A DNA stretch of 64,000 nt from Arthrobacter nitrophenolicus (GCF_000332815.1 NZ_AOFD01000019.1:1-64000), one strand, 5' to 3'. Positions 18,763 through 29,622 are shown, numbered from the stretch's first letter. The notes: generated from the sequence alone by a model not told the origin. A program made the numbers and translations.

Positions 18763-21700
18763 TCCGTCACTTGCCTTCCACGCACGCACAGGGGGCATAC
18801 CTCGGGCAGCTTGCAGCCGTGGCCGCCGTGGCTTCCCTTTGCCGGATCATGCCGGGCTTCGAATTCCTTGCCGCCCATCACTTGCGCTGCATCCTTCACC
18901 ATGTCGAGTGCCCAGTTCTCCTGCGGGTCGAGTGGATCCTGTTGCTGGACGGCAGGATTCCTGGTGCTTGTTCCGAGCTGGGCAAGCACAGCCCCGCCGG
19001 GCAGGGTGCCGCCCTCCCTGCCTGTTGCCTCGGCGAATCCTCCCGCGAGGACCGCTGCCTGGTATGCACCGAGCTGGGGGTGACGGGACAGCTCCGCCTT
19101 GCCGGGCTGCCGCTTTCCCGTCTTCAGGTCCACAATGACCAGCCTTCCCTGGCCGTCAATCTCCAGCCGGTCCACCTGGCCGCGCAGGATGGCCTGCCGC
19201 GGCGCCAGCTCATCCACCGCCACCTCGCCAAGGGGCACCTCAAAATCCTGTTCCACTCCCGCGAGGCTGCGGCCCTCGCTCCTCATCACCAGGATGTACT
19301 GGGCGAGCTTGCGCACCATGGACTCCGCCCTTTGGAAGTCGAGGCGGCCCTCCCAGTTGTCCTTCATGCCCAGGGCGGGCCAGCGCCGTACCAGCTCCGC
19401 GAGGTACTCCGCGCCCGAGGCATCCGGCAGTTCCTGCGCGATGGCGTGGACCAGTGTTCCCAGGCTGCGGGCAAAGTCTGTGGCCGCCTCGCCCCCGGCC
19501 GCCTGCACAAACCAGTCAAGCGGGGACTTCTGCACGGTTTCGACCTTCGACGGCGACACGGAAACGGTACCGCCGGGCGGAACCACGGCTGCGTCGGTCG
19601 TGAGTGGCGCGAGCCCCCACCAGGTGGAAGGATGCGCACCGGGGACTGGCGGCTCGGCCGCCGCCAGCCGGGCCAGTACCCTTACCGCTTCCCGGGCCTC
19701 GGCGGACTGGTTCCCGTCCAGCTGGGCATGCTGCCGCAGTTCGGCAACGAGGGCCCGCAGGGTTATGGGGCGCTCGACCGGGGTGAAGCCCCTGTGCTCC
19801 TGGCCGTGCTCCAGCGGTGCGACGTAGTCGAGGAACGACGAAGCTGGTCGTCCTCCGAGGCGACCGCCGTGCATATGAGCAGTTCCCGGGCGCGTGAGAC
19901 GGCTGTGGAGAAGCTGCGCAGTTCGTCATAGCGGATGTCGCGCAACCGGCTTAGGGGATCCCGCTGCATGGCGTAGGCGGAACCGTGTTCAACGGCGTCC
20001 GCGTAAAGGGTGCTGCCCAGGAGTTCCCCCCGGAGCCGGGTGTTGGGCCACACGCCCTCCTGCAGGCCGGCGACAATCACCACCGGCCATTCCCTTCCTG
20101 CTGCGCTGGCGGGCGTCATCAGCTCCACGGCATCATCCACCTGGGCGCGGGCGGCAAGGGTGTCCATGGGGAGCTCCTGGTTGAGCAGGTACTCCAGGAA
20201 CTGTTCAGGCCCCGCTCCGGGCATCTGGTCCACGTACCGTTCAGCCGTATGGAACAGCGCCATCATGGCATCCAGGTCCCGGTCGGCCCGGGCGCCGTGG
20301 GGGCCGCCTGCCAGTGCTGTTTCCGTCCAGGATGCTGCCAGCCCCGTGGAGCTCCACAGTGCCCAGAGCACCGATTCGGCGTTGGCGCCCGGCTGGAAGG
20401 CAGCTTCACGGCCGGCCTGGATCATCCGCGCCGCGCGCCTGGCCGCCCTGCCTTCGATACCCAGGGCGGACAGGGCTCCGGGCTCCAGCAGGGCCTCGAC
20501 CAGGAGGGCATCGCTGGTCCGTCCGCCGCCGCCCAGCAGTTCCTCACGACGAAGGGACTGCCGGAGCCGCCGGAGTTCGATGGAAGTGGCACCGCCGATC
20601 CGGGAGGTCAGGAGGGACACCGCGGCTTCCGGGGTCAGGAGCGTTGGGTCCAGCGCGATGGCGAAGGCGTCCAGCAGGGGACGCACCGCTACCTCGTCCC
20701 GGACGGCCGACTCGGCAACCGGCACACGGACAGGGATCCCCTGCCCCGAGAGGTAACGCTGCAACTCGCTGACCTGTCCGCCGTTGCGCACAATGACGGC
20801 AATGTCCGCGAGGTCCCGGCCATGGTTGATGTGCTGGTCCAGGATCCTCTGGGCGACATACCGGAGCTCATGCACTGGTGACGGGACCAGGTGCGCCTCG
20901 ACACTCCCTTCCTGCATATTCCCCTCCGGCCGGTCTGCCTGCGGACGCTCCAGCTGCCTGGCCAGCTGGCCACCGGCGCGTTGCGAGATCCGGCCGGCGA
21001 CACCCAGCCAGGCGTCCGCCAGGGCCGGGACCAGGCGGTGGGAAGAAGACAGCGGACGCTCCACGGGTGGCGCGCCCGGCGACAGCAGCCGCGGCAGCTC
21101 GGCCACGAGATCAGGCCGTGCGCCCCGGAAGCCCTGGACCACGGTATCCGGCGAGTACGCAACGTAGCAGTCCTTGCCTGCCGCGATGTCCGCCAGGAGT
21201 TCGAACACTGCCGGGTTGGCTTCCTGGATGTCGTCCACCACCACGAGCTGCAGCCGGTCCTGTTCGGCTGCGAGGAATTCCGGCGCGTCCTGGAAGATGT
21301 GGCGTGCCGCCGTGATGATTCCGGCGGGGTCGAAGGCCTCCGGCATCCTCAGGTCCAGGACGTCCCGGTACTCGTTGTAGAGGGCAGCCGCGGCGATCCA
21401 GTCGGGCCTGCCGCACTCGCGGCCAAGCATTTCAAGGTCCTCCGCAGTACGGCCGGACTCGATGATCCGGTCGAAGAGCTGCCGCACCTCCTGGCGGAAC
21501 CCGCGCGTTTCGAGCGCGCCGTTGAGATCCTCAGGCCACGGCAGTTCCAGGCCGGGAAGGCGGTGCCCATCGAGGAGCTCCTTGATGATGAGGTCCTGTT
21601 CGGGGCCTGACAGGAGCCGCGGCGGCCTGGCCAGCGGGATGACGCCCTCGGCCTTGGCGCGCCTGATGAGGTCGAAGGCATAGGAAGCCCAGGTGCGCGC

Positions 21701-22126
21701 TGGGGTGGTGCTGAGGCTTCGGTCCAGCCGGGCTGTGAAGCGGTCCCGCAGGAAATCAGCGGCGAGGCGGCTCGGGGCAAGGATCAGCATGCGCTCGGGA
21801 TCGATACCATCGCGCTGGACACGTTCCACGGCAGCCTCAATGAGAACGGTGGTTTTGCCGGTCCCTGGGGCGCCTGGAACCAGAACCGGCCCGGTTCCCT
21901 GGGGAACACTGACGGCGGACTGCTGGTCGGCGGTCAGGGACGGCGCAGCCGCATGTACCTGGCGCGGCGCGAGCAGCCGCAAAGCGGCAGCCGGGGACCT
22001 TCCTGCACTGGCGTTCGAGCTGCTTCCTGCGGTGGCGGCGCCTTGCCCGAAAGTGGGCTCCTGACCCGCTTGGGGGTCAGGCCGGTATTCGTCGCGTGGT
22101 TCCGTGAAGGGAAGAGTTACTGTCAC
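18759..22126 (-). CDS. adnA: AdnA-like helicase-nuclease subunit (frameshift)
   Basis: About 1122 residues, partner of the downstream adnB product. The N-terminal motor domain has PGAPGTGKTTVLIEAAVERV (near residue 80) and a divergent motif II, VVVDDIQEANPAVFELL; the motor motifs are weaker than in AdnB, as expected for the AdnA subunit. The C-terminal nuclease domain has RLEIDGQGRLVIVDLKTGKR and QLGAYQAAV. The last residues hold a Cys cluster (GCKLPEVCPLC), possibly ligands of an iron-sulphur cluster or zinc. The frame breaks near 19843 after VASEDDQ; restoring one base reads PSSFLDYVAPLEHG. The start GTG 22126 overlaps the upstream MGMT-like stop by 4 bases (GTGA), so MGMT, adnA and adnB form one coupled operon. 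Confidence 0.86.
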
Positions 22127-22539
22127 ACCGACATTCCATCATCAGCCACCGACAATCCATGGAGCCGACGCTCCAGCGCCGCGGCGATGGTGTCCACCCT
22201 GTCCAGTTCCCCGTCGGTCGGCTGCCAGCGTGCCGCGGACAGATCGACGCGCCAGCGGCCCTCTCCGGTGCGGAGGAAGGACCCGTAGTCGCCGCGGAGC
22301 GGGGTTGCCTCATCAAGGTAGCGGCGGAGGGCCCCCGCTTCGTGCCCCTCGGGAGCATGTCCGCTCGCCTTCAGCACACGCCACCAGGGGACGCCGCTGC
22401 CATAATGGCTGAGTACGGCCCCCACCTGCCGCGGGCCCCCGGAGCCGAGCAGTTCGGAAACGTCACCGTAAGACACAGCGGACCCGGCCGGTACCAGCTC
22501 AACAACGGCCAGCACCGCCTCCACATACTCCATCCGCAT
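22123..22539 (-). CDS. MGMT-family / alkyltransferase-like DNA-binding protein
   Basis: 138-residue protein of the methylated-DNA-protein cysteine methyltransferase C-domain family. It keeps the helix-turn-helix region (VPAGSAVSYGDVSELLGSGG, PRQVGAVLSHYGSGVPWWRV). At the place of the catalytic PCHR motif it reads VPWWRVL, with Trp in place of Cys. It is thus an alkyltransferase-like (ATL) protein: it would recognise O6-alkylguanine without removing the alkyl group and hand the lesion to another repair route. First gene of the MGMT-adnA-adnB operon. Start ATG 22539 is supported by TACATT 6 bases upstream; an internal ATG at 22533 is possible. Confidence 0.85.
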   Translation of the reverse strand: MRMEYVEAVLAVVELVPAGSAVSYGDVSELLGSGGPRQVGAVLSHYGSGVPWWRVLKASGHAPEGHEAGALRRYLDEATPLRGDYGSFLRTGEGRWRVDLSAARWQPTDGELDRVDTIAAALERRLHGLSVADDGMSV

Positions 22540-22545
22540 TGATCC

Positions 22546-22551
22546 AATGTA
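22546..22551 (-). promoter_or_regulatory. -10 element TACATT, leaderless ATL-adnA-adnB operon
   Basis: TACATT ends 6 bases before ATG 22539. It lies 39 bases from the mirrored element of the divergent exonuclease gene. Confidence 0.55.
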
Positions 22552-22590
22552 TCCGCAGTGGCGCTCCCCGGAATTGTCCGGGGTCCCCCT

Positions 22591-22596
22591 TAGCGT
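22591..22596 (+). promoter_or_regulatory. -10 element TAGCGT, leaderless exonuclease gene
   Basis: TAGCGT ends 6 bases before ATG 22603, and no ribosome binding site is seen. Confidence 0.55.
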
Positions 22597-22602
22597 TGAA
22601 GC

Positions 22603-23313
22603 ATGAGCACCTGGAATACCCTTCCCCGAGCAGCCTTCGACCTCGAAACCACCGGACGGAACTCCCGCGCGGCCCGGATTGTCACAGCGTCGGTGACGGT
22701 CGTGGACCACCAGGGCGAGGTCATCAAGGAGCATGAGTGGCTTGCGGATCCGGGGGTGGAAATTCCCATTGAAGCCAGCGATGTGCACGGAATCACCACG
22801 GAACAGGCCCGGCGTGACGGGCGCCCCGCCCATGAAGTCACCAGGGAACTTGCGGGGGTCCTGCAGGAGTTGTTCGACGACGGCGTCCCCGTCATTGCCT
22901 TCAATGCCAGCTACGACTTCACAGTGCTGGCGGCGGAGTCGGCCCGGTACGGGGTCCCGCAGCTGACGAGGTTCCCGGTGCTTGATCCCTACATCATGAA
23001 CAAGCAGGTGGACCGCTACCGGAAGGGCAAGCGGACCCTTACGGCCCTGTGCGAGGAGTACGGCGTGGTCCTGGACAACGCCCACACGTCTGCCGCTGAC
23101 GCCCTGGCCACGCTGAAGGTACTGGATGCGATGGCCGGCAAATTTCCCAAGCTCATGATGCCGGCGAGCCAGCTCCACCAGCTCCAGGTAGATTGGGCCG
23201 TCAGCCAGGCCGCGGACTTCCAGGGCTACCTCCGCAAGACCAAGCCCACCGCCGTGATCGAGGGCGATTGGCCGGTCCTGCCTCCGCAGGATGCCACGGC
23301 CGGGGGATTTTAG
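22603..23313 (+). CDS. DEDDh 3'-5' exonuclease (DnaQ/epsilon-like)
   Basis: 236-residue exonuclease of the DnaQ fold acting on single-stranded or mismatched 3' ends. The ExoI motif AAFDLETTGRNS (Asp and Glu at about residues 13 and 15), ExoII in AFNASYDFTVL (Asp near 108), and ExoIII HTSAADALATL (His and Asp near 163-168) supply all four carboxylates and the His. No polymerase, BRCT or UvrC-like domain is attached, so it may be a stand-alone repair exonuclease rather than the replicative epsilon subunit. It is divergent from the ATL-adnA-adnB operon across a 63-base gap, which suggests a shared DNA-repair role. Confidence 0.88.
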   Translation: MSTWNTLPRAAFDLETTGRNSRAARIVTASVTVVDHQGEVIKEHEWLADPGVEIPIEASDVHGITTEQARRDGRPAHEVTRELAGVLQELFDDGVPVIAFNASYDFTVLAAESARYGVPQLTRFPVLDPYIMNKQVDRYRKGKRTLTALCEEYGVVLDNAHTSAADALATLKVLDAMAGKFPKLMMPASQLHQLQVDWAVSQAADFQGYLRKTKPTAVIEGDWPVLPPQDATAGGF

Positions 23314-23648
23314 GCTTCCGCAGGCCCTCCCCCGCCGCAATGCGAGGCAAGTCACAGTTCGTTCACCGCGCATTTCGGCCTTGCCGGGGCATCGTGAATT
23401 CGTTGGATTACCCGGCGCCCTCCCTGTCGCGCGCACAGAACGGCTAACTGGCCGAATTAAATGCGGCAATGGCATCGCCTGCCCGTCCTTGGATTTCCTT
23501 AACAGCGCATTTTCGATGAAGTGAGACAATAAAGTTTTGCGGTCACCCCTGCCCTGGCCATGCTCGACCAGCACGGGGCAGGTGCCAGGCGCCATCAGCG
23601 CAGCCTTGCGGCCCGGTTGACTTATGACTCAATGAAAGTGACAACCTG
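23314..23648 (+). other. Non-coding stretch before the ABC operon
   Basis: 335 bases with no convincing gene. The distal part is AT-richer than its surroundings (23440-23550) and probably holds the promoter region of the downstream transporter; candidates are TTGGAT near 23490 followed 17 bases later by TTCGAT, and TTGACT near 23617. I cannot choose between them. Confidence 0.35.
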
Positions 23649-24584
23649 ATGAAAATCAAAGCGATGAAGTGGCTGACTACCGCTCCCGTTGCTCTGGCCC
23701 TGGCGGTTTCCCTGGCCGCCTGCGGTTCAGGGGCCTCGGAGCCCGCGGGCATCCCCACCGATGCCCTCGCCGGCAGCGACCAGCAGACGCTGGACAAGTA
23801 CACCACTGCCGATGTCACCCCGATCGACCAGATCGACAAGACCAAGCTCGGCCTCAACACCGAAGGCAAGCTCGAAGTGGGCACGCTCTCGGACGCGCCG
23901 CCGAACATCTTCATTGACCCCTCCGGCAAGTTCACCGGCTACGACAACGAGCTCCTGCGTGCCATCGCCGCCAAGCTCGGCCTCGAGGTTGAATTTGTTG
24001 CCACGGACTTCTCGGCGCTCCTGTCCCAGGTGCAGACCAAGCAGTTCGACGTCGGATCCTCCTCGATCTCCACCACCGAAGCCCGCCGCGAGAACGTCGG
24101 CTTCACCAACGGTTACGACTTCGGCTACATGGCCGTTGTCGCCAAGACCGACGGCGACGTCAAGAGCTTCGACGACCTCACCTCCGACCTGCGCATCGGC
24201 GTGGTCCAGGGCACCGTCCAGGACGACTACGTCACCAACACGCTGAAGATGGAACCGATCCGCTTCCCGGATTACGCCACCGTCTACGCGAACGTGCGCA
24301 ACGGCCAGGTGGACGCCTGGGTGGCTCCGTCCCAGCAGGCTGAAGGCCAGGTCAAGGAAGGCGACGGCACCGCCATCGTCGAGTCCAAAATCAACACCGA
24401 GAACTTCACCGCCTACGCCGTGGCCAAGGACAACCAGCCGCTGATCGACGCGCTGAACTCGGGCCTGGACGCCGTGATCGAGGACGGGACCTGGTCCAAG
24501 CTGACCAAGGAGTGGTACCCGGACCGCGAAATGCCGACTGACTGGAAGCCGGGCAGCAAGGCCGCCACGGTTCCCCAGAGCTGA
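23649..24584 (+). CDS. Amino-acid ABC transporter substrate-binding lipoprotein
   Basis: 311-residue family 3 solute-binding protein. It has a lipoprotein signal: basic start MKIKAMKW, hydrophobic core, and lipobox LAAC at about residue 25, giving a membrane-anchored extracellular lipoprotein. The mature protein shows the SBP_bac_3 pattern: EVGTLSDAPPNIFIDPSGKF, TGYDNELLRAIAAKLGLEVE, then FDVGSSSISTTEARRENVGF and LRIGVVQGTVQDDYV. The ligand is probably a polar amino acid or similar small compound and cannot be specified. It begins a three-gene operon with permease and ATPase. Confidence 0.9.
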   Translation: MKIKAMKWLTTAPVALALAVSLAACGSGASEPAGIPTDALAGSDQQTLDKYTTADVTPIDQIDKTKLGLNTEGKLEVGTLSDAPPNIFIDPSGKFTGYDNELLRAIAAKLGLEVEFVATDFSALLSQVQTKQFDVGSSSISTTEARRENVGFTNGYDFGYMAVVAKTDGDVKSFDDLTSDLRIGVVQGTVQDDYVTNTLKMEPIRFPDYATVYANVRNGQVDAWVAPSQQAEGQVKEGDGTAIVESKINTENFTAYAVAKDNQPLIDALNSGLDAVIEDGTWSKLTKEWYPDREMPTDWKPGSKAATVPQS

Positions 24585-24600
24585 TTGAGCCGGGACGTTT

Positions 24601-25364
24601 ATGGATCTCCTGGACCAGCTTGCCGACACCTTTTTCAACTGGGAGGAAATGGCCAAAGTCATTCCCGCCCTGTTCATGGTGGGCCTGCCCAACACCCTGA
24701 TGCTGGCCGTCGCCTCAGGCATCTTCGGATCCCTGCTGGGGCTGCTGCTCGCCATGATGGGTATCTCCCGCAACGCGGGGGCACGGTGGGCGGCGCGCAT
24801 TTACACCGACATCTTCCGCGGCCTGCCGGCCATCCTGGTGATCCTGGTGATCGGCATCGGCCTGAGCCCGATCGCCAGGGAAATCACCGGTTCGCGGAAC
24901 CCCTATCCCCTGGGCATCCTGGCCCTGACGCTGATCGCCGCCGCTACATCGGCGAGATCTTCCGGTCGGGCATCCAGAGCGTTGAGAAGGGACAGCTGGA
25001 GGCCTCGCGGGCCCTCGGGTTCAGCTACGGCAGTTCCATGCGGCTGGTGGTGGTGCCCCAGGGCATCCGCCGGGTCCTTCCGGCCCTGGTGAACCAGTTC
25101 ATCTCGCTGCTGAAGGACTCCTCGCTGGTGTTCATGCTGGGCCTGGCCGCCTCGGACCGGGAGATCTTCCGGATCGGAAATGACGCCATGGCCAACACCG
25201 GCAACCTGTCACCGCTGGTCGCGGCGGGTGTCCTGTACCTGATCCTGACCGTTCCGCTCACCCACTTCGTGAACTTCATCGACCACCGGCTGCGCACTGG
25301 CAAGCCGGAGAAGAAGGAGCCGGACGAACTGGCAGCACCTATCGGCAAGGGGGCACAGGCATGA
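24601..25364 (+). CDS. Amino-acid ABC transporter permease (frameshift)
   Basis: About 254 residues with five membrane segments of the HisMQ type. The N-terminal part reads [20 protein letters not shown] with family motif [13 protein letters not shown]; the EAA loop that docks the ATPase reads [20 protein letters not shown]. The frame breaks near 24943, after LALTLIAAA. Restoring one base joins it to [17 protein letters not shown], which is in perfect family order, so I treat it as one intact gene. It ends in ATGA overlapping the ATPase start, a coupled arrangement. Confidence 0.87.
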
Positions 25365-26098
25365 CGGAATTCGCTTCCGGAACCCTGACCGGCAAGAACC
25401 TGCACCTGTCCTTCGGGCATAACCACGTCCTCCGCGGCATCGACCTGCACGTGGAGAAGGGCACCACGGCCTCGGTGATCGGCCCGTCCGGGTCCGGCAA
25501 GTCCACGCTCCTGCGTGTCATGAACCGCCTGATCGAGCCTGACCAGGGCGACATCCTGCTGGATGGACGTTCGGTCCTGAAGGACAACCCGGACGAGCTC
25601 CGGCAGCGGATCGGCATGGTGTTCCAGCAGTTCAACCTGTTCCCGCACAAGACCGTGGTGGACAACGTGTCGCTGGCCCTCCGCAAGCTCCGGAAGCTGC
25701 CCAAGGACCAGGCCCGCGCCGAAGCCCTGGAGCAGCTGGACCTGGTGGGCCTGAAGCACAAGGCAGATTCCCGTCCGGCCAACCTGTCCGGCGGCCAGCA
25801 GCAGCGCGTGGCGATTGCCCGGGCGCTGGCCATGAAGCCCGAGGTCATGTTCTTCGACGAGGCCACGTCCGCCCTTGACCCCGAACTGGTCAAGGGTGTC
25901 CTGGCCCTCATGACGGACCTTGCGAAGGGCGGCATGACCATGGTGGTGGTGACCCACGAGATGGGTTTCTCCCGCAACGTCTCGGACACCGTCACGTTCA
26001 TGGACGCGGGCGTGGTGGTGGAGTCCGGTCCGCCGGAGCAGATCTTCACGGCACCGCGCACTGACCGGCTCAAGGGCTTCCTCTCGGACGTCCTCTAG
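25361..26098 (+). CDS. Amino-acid ABC transporter ATP-binding protein
   Basis: 245-residue ATPase. Walker [18 protein letters not shown] (about residue 45), Q-loop [17 protein letters not shown], signature [17 protein letters not shown], Walker [17 protein letters not shown], and switch His in [13 protein letters not shown] are all intact. The pattern is that of the GlnQ/HisP group of polar amino-acid importers. The start overlaps the permease stop by 4 bases. A long terminator hairpin follows. Confidence 0.93.
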   Translation: MTEFASGTLTGKNLHLSFGHNHVLRGIDLHVEKGTTASVIGPSGSGKSTLLRVMNRLIEPDQGDILLDGRSVLKDNPDELRQRIGMVFQQFNLFPHKTVVDNVSLALRKLRKLPKDQARAEALEQLDLVGLKHKADSRPANLSGGQQQRVAIARALAMKPEVMFFDEATSALDPELVKGVLALMTDLAKGGMTMVVVTHEMGFSRNVSDTVTFMDAGVVVESGPPEQIFTAPRTDRLKGFLSDVL

Positions 26099-26107
26099 CC
26101 GAAAGAC

Positions 26108-26178
26108 AAAAAATCCCCGCGTCCCGGGCCTTCTCCCACACATGGTGGGTGGGTTGGTCCGGGACGCGGGGATTTGTC
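26108..26178. terminator. Bidirectional terminator between the ABC operon and hemL
   Basis: Long inverted repeat (AAATCCCCGCGTCCCGG at 26111-26127 against CCGGGACGCGGGGATTT at 26159-26175) flanked by A and T runs, placed between convergent genes. Confidence 0.85.
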
Positions 26179-26196
26179 GTTAAGCCGGCGCCGGAA

Positions 26197-27528
26197 CTAC
26201 GGGCGGGCCGCAGCAGCCGCCTGCGCCGCGGCGGGCAGGGCATCGAAGATCCGGTTCATGGCGGCGTCGTCGTGCGCGGCGGAGAGGAACCAGGCCTCGA
26301 ACACCGACGGCGGCAGGTAGACGCCGGACTCCAGCATGGAGTGGAAGAACGGCGCGTACCGGAAGGCCTCCTGGGCCTGGGCGTCGGCGTAGTTGTGGAC
26401 GCCGTGCGCGGAGGTTCCGAAGGCCACCGAGAACAGGTTGCCGGCGAACTGGATGGAGTGGTCCACCCCGGCGGCATCCAGGGCGCTGGACAGGGCCGAG
26501 GACAGCTCCAGGGAGCGGGCGTCGATGTAGGAGTAGACATCGCGGGTGGCGTTGGTCAGCGTGGCAACTCCGGCGGCCATGGCCACGGGGTTTCCGGACA
26601 GCGTTCCGGCCTGGTACACGGGCCCGGTGGGAGCCAGGTGGTCCATGACATCGGCACGTCCGCCAAGTGCCGCCGTCGGCATGCCGCCGCCAATGACCTT
26701 GCCGAAGGTAAGCAGGTCCGGGGTCCAGGGGTCGGCGGCGTCGGGCGCTCCGCCGGTCAGGCCCCAGTAGCCCGAGTAGCCGGTGCGGAAGCCCGTCAGC
26801 ACCTCGTCCACGATGAGCAGGGCACCGTGTTCCCGGGTGATCCTGGAAAGGCCGAGGTTGAAGCCCTCTTCCGGGGTCACCACGCCCATGTTGGCGGGCG
26901 CGGCCTCGGTAATGACGGCTGCAATGTTGGGGCCGTGCGCGGCGAATGCTTCCTTGACCGCGGTGAGGTCGTTGTAGGGCAGGACCAGGGTTTCAGCGGC
27001 GGTCGCCTCCGTGACGCCGGCGGAACCGGGCAGGGCGAGGGTGGCAACGCCGGACCCTGCGGATGCCAGCAGCCCGTCCAGGTGGCCGTGGTAGCAGCCC
27101 GCGAACTTGATGATCAGGTTGCGCCCCGTGAAGCCGCGGGCCAGCCGGACGGCGGTCATGGTGGCTTCGGTGCCGGTAGACACCATCCGGAGGCGTTCGA
27201 CAGCGGGCACGCGTTCCTTGACGATTTCGGCCAGGTTGGCCTCGTCAGGGGTGGAGGCGCCGAAGGACAGCCCCCGGTCGACGGCGGCGTGGACCGCATC
27301 CAGCACGGCCGGGTGTGCATGGCCCAGCAGGGCAGGGCCCCAGGAGCAGACCAGGTCCACGTATTCCTTGCCGTCCGCGTCCGTCAGGTAGGCGCCCTTG
27401 GCGGCCACCATGAAGCGGGGCGTTCCGCCCACGGAGCCGAAGGCGCGGACGGGCGAGTTGACGCCGCCCGGCATCAACTGGCGGGCGCGGTCGAATAATG
27501 CCTCGTTGCGAGGATTGCTGGAAGTCAT
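26197..27528 (-). CDS. hemL: Glutamate-1-semialdehyde 2,1-aminomutase
   Basis: PLP enzyme converting glutamate-1-semialdehyde to 5-aminolaevulinate, the second C5-pathway step after HemA. 443 residues, full length. Visible motifs: [18 protein letters not shown] at the N-terminus, [34 protein letters not shown] (PLP phosphate site), [13 protein letters not shown], and the Schiff-base Lys in [16 protein letters not shown] (about residue 280). The start ATG 27528 is preceded by AGGAACC. It is the last gene of the minus-strand haem cluster, 29 bases after the LLM oxidoreductase. Confidence 0.95.
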   Translation of the reverse strand: MTSSNPRNEALFDRARQLMPGGVNSPVRAFGSVGGTPRFMVAAKGAYLTDADGKEYVDLVCSWGPALLGHAHPAVLDAVHAAVDRGLSFGASTPDEANLAEIVKERVPAVERLRMVSTGTEATMTAVRLARGFTGRNLIIKFAGCYHGHLDGLLASAGSGVATLALPGSAGVTEATAAETLVLPYNDLTAVKEAFAAHGPNIAAVITEAAPANMGVVTPEEGFNLGLSRITREHGALLIVDEVLTGFRTGYSGYWGLTGGAPDAADPWTPDLLTFGKVIGGGMPTAALGGRADVMDHLAPTGPVYQAGTLSGNPVAMAAGVATLTNATRDVYSYIDARSLELSSALSSALDAAGVDHSIQFAGNLFSVAFGTSAHGVHNYADAQAQEAFRYAPFFHSMLESGVYLPPSVFEAWFLSAAHDDAAMNRIFDALPAAAQAAAAARP

Positions 27529-27557
27529 GGTTCCTATTCTCTCAGTTGGCCGGCATG

Positions 27558-28631
27558 TCAGCTGCCGAGCAGTTCCGCCACCTTGGGCGCCACTGCCGTT
27601 CCCATCAGTTCAATCGAGCGCATCATTGCCGAATGCGGCAGGGGCCCGCTGCTGTACTTCAGGTCGAAGCGGTCCACCCCCAGGTTCTGCTTGAGCAGGG
27701 CAATCTTCCGGGCCACCGTCTCCGGCGATCCGACGTACAGGGCGCCCTCAGGCGCGCACATCGCATCGAACTCGGGCCTGCCGGCAGGGCCCCAGCCGCG
27801 TTCGGCGCCCAGTCTGTTCCGGAGCGTGAGCCAGTGCGGATAGAACTCCTCGCGGGCCTCCTCGTCCGTGGGAGCGACGTGCCCCGGCGAATGCGTCGCC
27901 ATCTGCTGCATTGGATGCCCGTACTTGGCCATGGCCTCGCGGTACAGGTCAGCCAGCGGACGGAAAGCACGCGGCTGGCCGCCGATGATGGCGAAGATGA
28001 TCGGGTAGCCGTAGTGGGCGCAGCGGAGCACCGATTCGGGAGTGCCGCCGACGCCGATCCAGGTGGGCAACAGGTGGTGCTCCATGGGTGGGTAGACGCT
28101 CAGTCCGGCCAGGGCCGGCCGGGTCCGCCCTTCCCAGTGGACCGGCTGCTGCAGCCGCACCTTGCTGAACAGCTCCAGCTTCTCCTCGAAGAGGACTTCG
28201 TAGTCGGCCAGGTCGAATCCGAAGAGGGGGAACGATTCCACGAACGAGCCGCGGCCCAGCATGACCTCGGCGCGGCCGTTGGAGATGGCGTCCACCGTGG
28301 AGAAGCGCTGGAAGACCCTGATCGGATCGTCCGAGCTGAGGACGGTGACGGCCGAGCCCAAGCGGATCCTGGTGGTGCGGGCCGCCGCTGCAGCCAGGAA
28401 GACTTCAGGGGCGGACACCGCATAGTCCTTCCGGTGGTGCTCCCCCACGCCGAACGCGTGAAGTCCGACGGCGTCGGCAAGTTGGGCCTGTTCCAGCAGC
28501 TGCCGCAGGACTTCGGCATGCGCCTGCGGGGTGCCGTCCGGTTTCACGCCCACATCACCGAAGGTGTTGAGACCAAGCAGGATGCGGTCCTCCCCCACGG
28601 GTTCGGTGGGTCCCAACGGCAGCTCGGTCAT
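27558..28631 (-). CDS. LLM-class flavin-dependent oxidoreductase
   Basis: 357-residue luciferase-like (TIM-barrel) monooxygenase, using reduced FMN or F420. Visible are [20 protein letters not shown] (conserved EHH in the barrel), [20 protein letters not shown], and [20 protein letters not shown]. The N-terminus [12 protein letters not shown] is typical of a family annotated as putative FMN-dependent monooxygenases. The substrate is unknown. It is embedded between hemB and hemL, its ATG sharing one base with the hemB TGA (TGATG), so it is translated with the haem genes. Confidence 0.85.
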   Translation of the reverse strand: MTELPLGPTEPVGEDRILLGLNTFGDVGVKPDGTPQAHAEVLRQLLEQAQLADAVGLHAFGVGEHHRKDYAVSAPEVFLAAAAARTTRIRLGSAVTVLSSDDPIRVFQRFSTVDAISNGRAEVMLGRGSFVESFPLFGFDLADYEVLFEEKLELFSKVRLQQPVHWEGRTRPALAGLSVYPPMEHHLLPTWIGVGGTPESVLRCAHYGYPIIFAIIGGQPRAFRPLADLYREAMAKYGHPMQQMATHSPGHVAPTDEEAREEFYPHWLTLRNRLGAERGWGPAGRPEFDAMCAPEGALYVGSPETVARKIALLKQNLGVDRFDLKYSSGPLPHSAMMRSIELMGTAVAPKVAELLGS

Positions 28632-29611
28632 CAGGATTCCTTCAGCCAGCCGGCCAGCTCCGCGGCCCAGTAGGTTAGCACCATGCCCGCACCGGCCCGG
28701 CGGATGCCCAGCACGGACTCGGTGATGGCGGCCCTCCGGTCGATCCATCCGTTGGCTGCAGCGGCCTCGATCATCGCGTACTCGCCGGAGATCTGGTAAG
28801 CCGCCACCGGCACCGGGCTCATGGCGGCGACGTCCGCCACGATGTCCAGGTAGCTCATGGCCGGTTTGACCATGACGATGTCGGCGCCCTCGGCCAGGTC
28901 CAGTTCCACTTCGCGCAGCGCCTCGGTGCGGTTTCCTGCATCCATCTGGTAGGTCCGCCGGTCGCCCTTCAGCTGGGAATCCACCGCCTCGCGGAACGGG
29001 CCGTAGAAAGCGGACGCGTATTTGGCCGAGTAGGCGATGACTGACGTGCCGGTGTGGCCGGCTTCATCCAGGGCGGTCCTGATGGCGGCGATCTGTCCGT
29101 CCATCATGCCCGAGGGGCCCAGCATGTGGGCGCCGGCATCGGCCTGTGCCACGGCCATCCGGGCGTAGATTCCCACGGTGCGGTCGTTGTCGACGTACCC
29201 GTCGTCGTCGAGCACCCCGCAGTGGCCGTGGTCGGTGAACTCGTCCAGGCACACGTCGCTCATGATCACCAGACTGTCCCCCACCTCGGCGCGAACGTCG
29301 CGGATGGCCTTGTTCAGGACACCGTCGGGGTCGAGAGAGGCCGAGCCTTCGGCGTCACGGATTTCCGGGATGCCGAACAGCATGATGCCGCCCAACCCCA
29401 GTTCGGCAGCCTCTGCTGCGGCACGCTTCAGGGTGTCCGTGGTGTGCTGCACCACGCCCGGCATGGACGTGATGGGGTTCGGTTCGGTGAGCCCTTCCCG
29501 GATGAAGGCGGGAAGGATGAGCCCGGCCGGCGCCAGGCGGGTTTCGGCGGTCAGCCGGCGCATGGCGGGCGTGGTCCGAAGGCGGCGGGGGCGTTGGCTG
29601 GGGAAAGTCAT
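28631..29611 (-). CDS. hemB: Porphobilinogen synthase (5-aminolaevulinate dehydratase)
   Basis: Condenses two 5-aminolaevulinate to porphobilinogen. 326 residues with both active-site lysines: [17 protein letters not shown] and [12 protein letters not shown]. Upstream [15 protein letters not shown] carries the metal-site region, here with Asp and one Cys rather than the full three-Cys zinc set, so a Mg-type enzyme is likely. I choose ATG 29611 because AAGGA sits 7 bases upstream; a GTG at 29626 overlapping the hemD stop is the alternative. Confidence 0.94.
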   Translation of the reverse strand: MTFPSQRPRRLRTTPAMRRLTAETRLAPAGLILPAFIREGLTEPNPITSMPGVVQHTTDTLKRAAAEAAELGLGGIMLFGIPEIRDAEGSASLDPDGVLNKAIRDVRAEVGDSLVIMSDVCLDEFTDHGHCGVLDDDGYVDNDRTVGIYARMAVAQADAGAHMLGPSGMMDGQIAAIRTALDEAGHTGTSVIAYSAKYASAFYGPFREAVDSQLKGDRRTYQMDAGNRTEALREVELDLAEGADIVMVKPAMSYLDIVADVAAMSPVPVAAYQISGEYAMIEAAAANGWIDRRAAITESVLGIRRAGAGMVLTYWAAELAGWLKES

Positions 29612-29622
29612 GGTCCTGTCCT

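Noticed and set aside
22540..23595. Long N-terminal extension of the ATL protein
   Set aside because: It would run antisense through the whole exonuclease gene; the leaderless -10 at 22546 and family length fix the start at 22539.
26149..27498. 449-codon frame opposite hemL
   Set aside because: Shadow of hemL, which shows full catalytic motifs.
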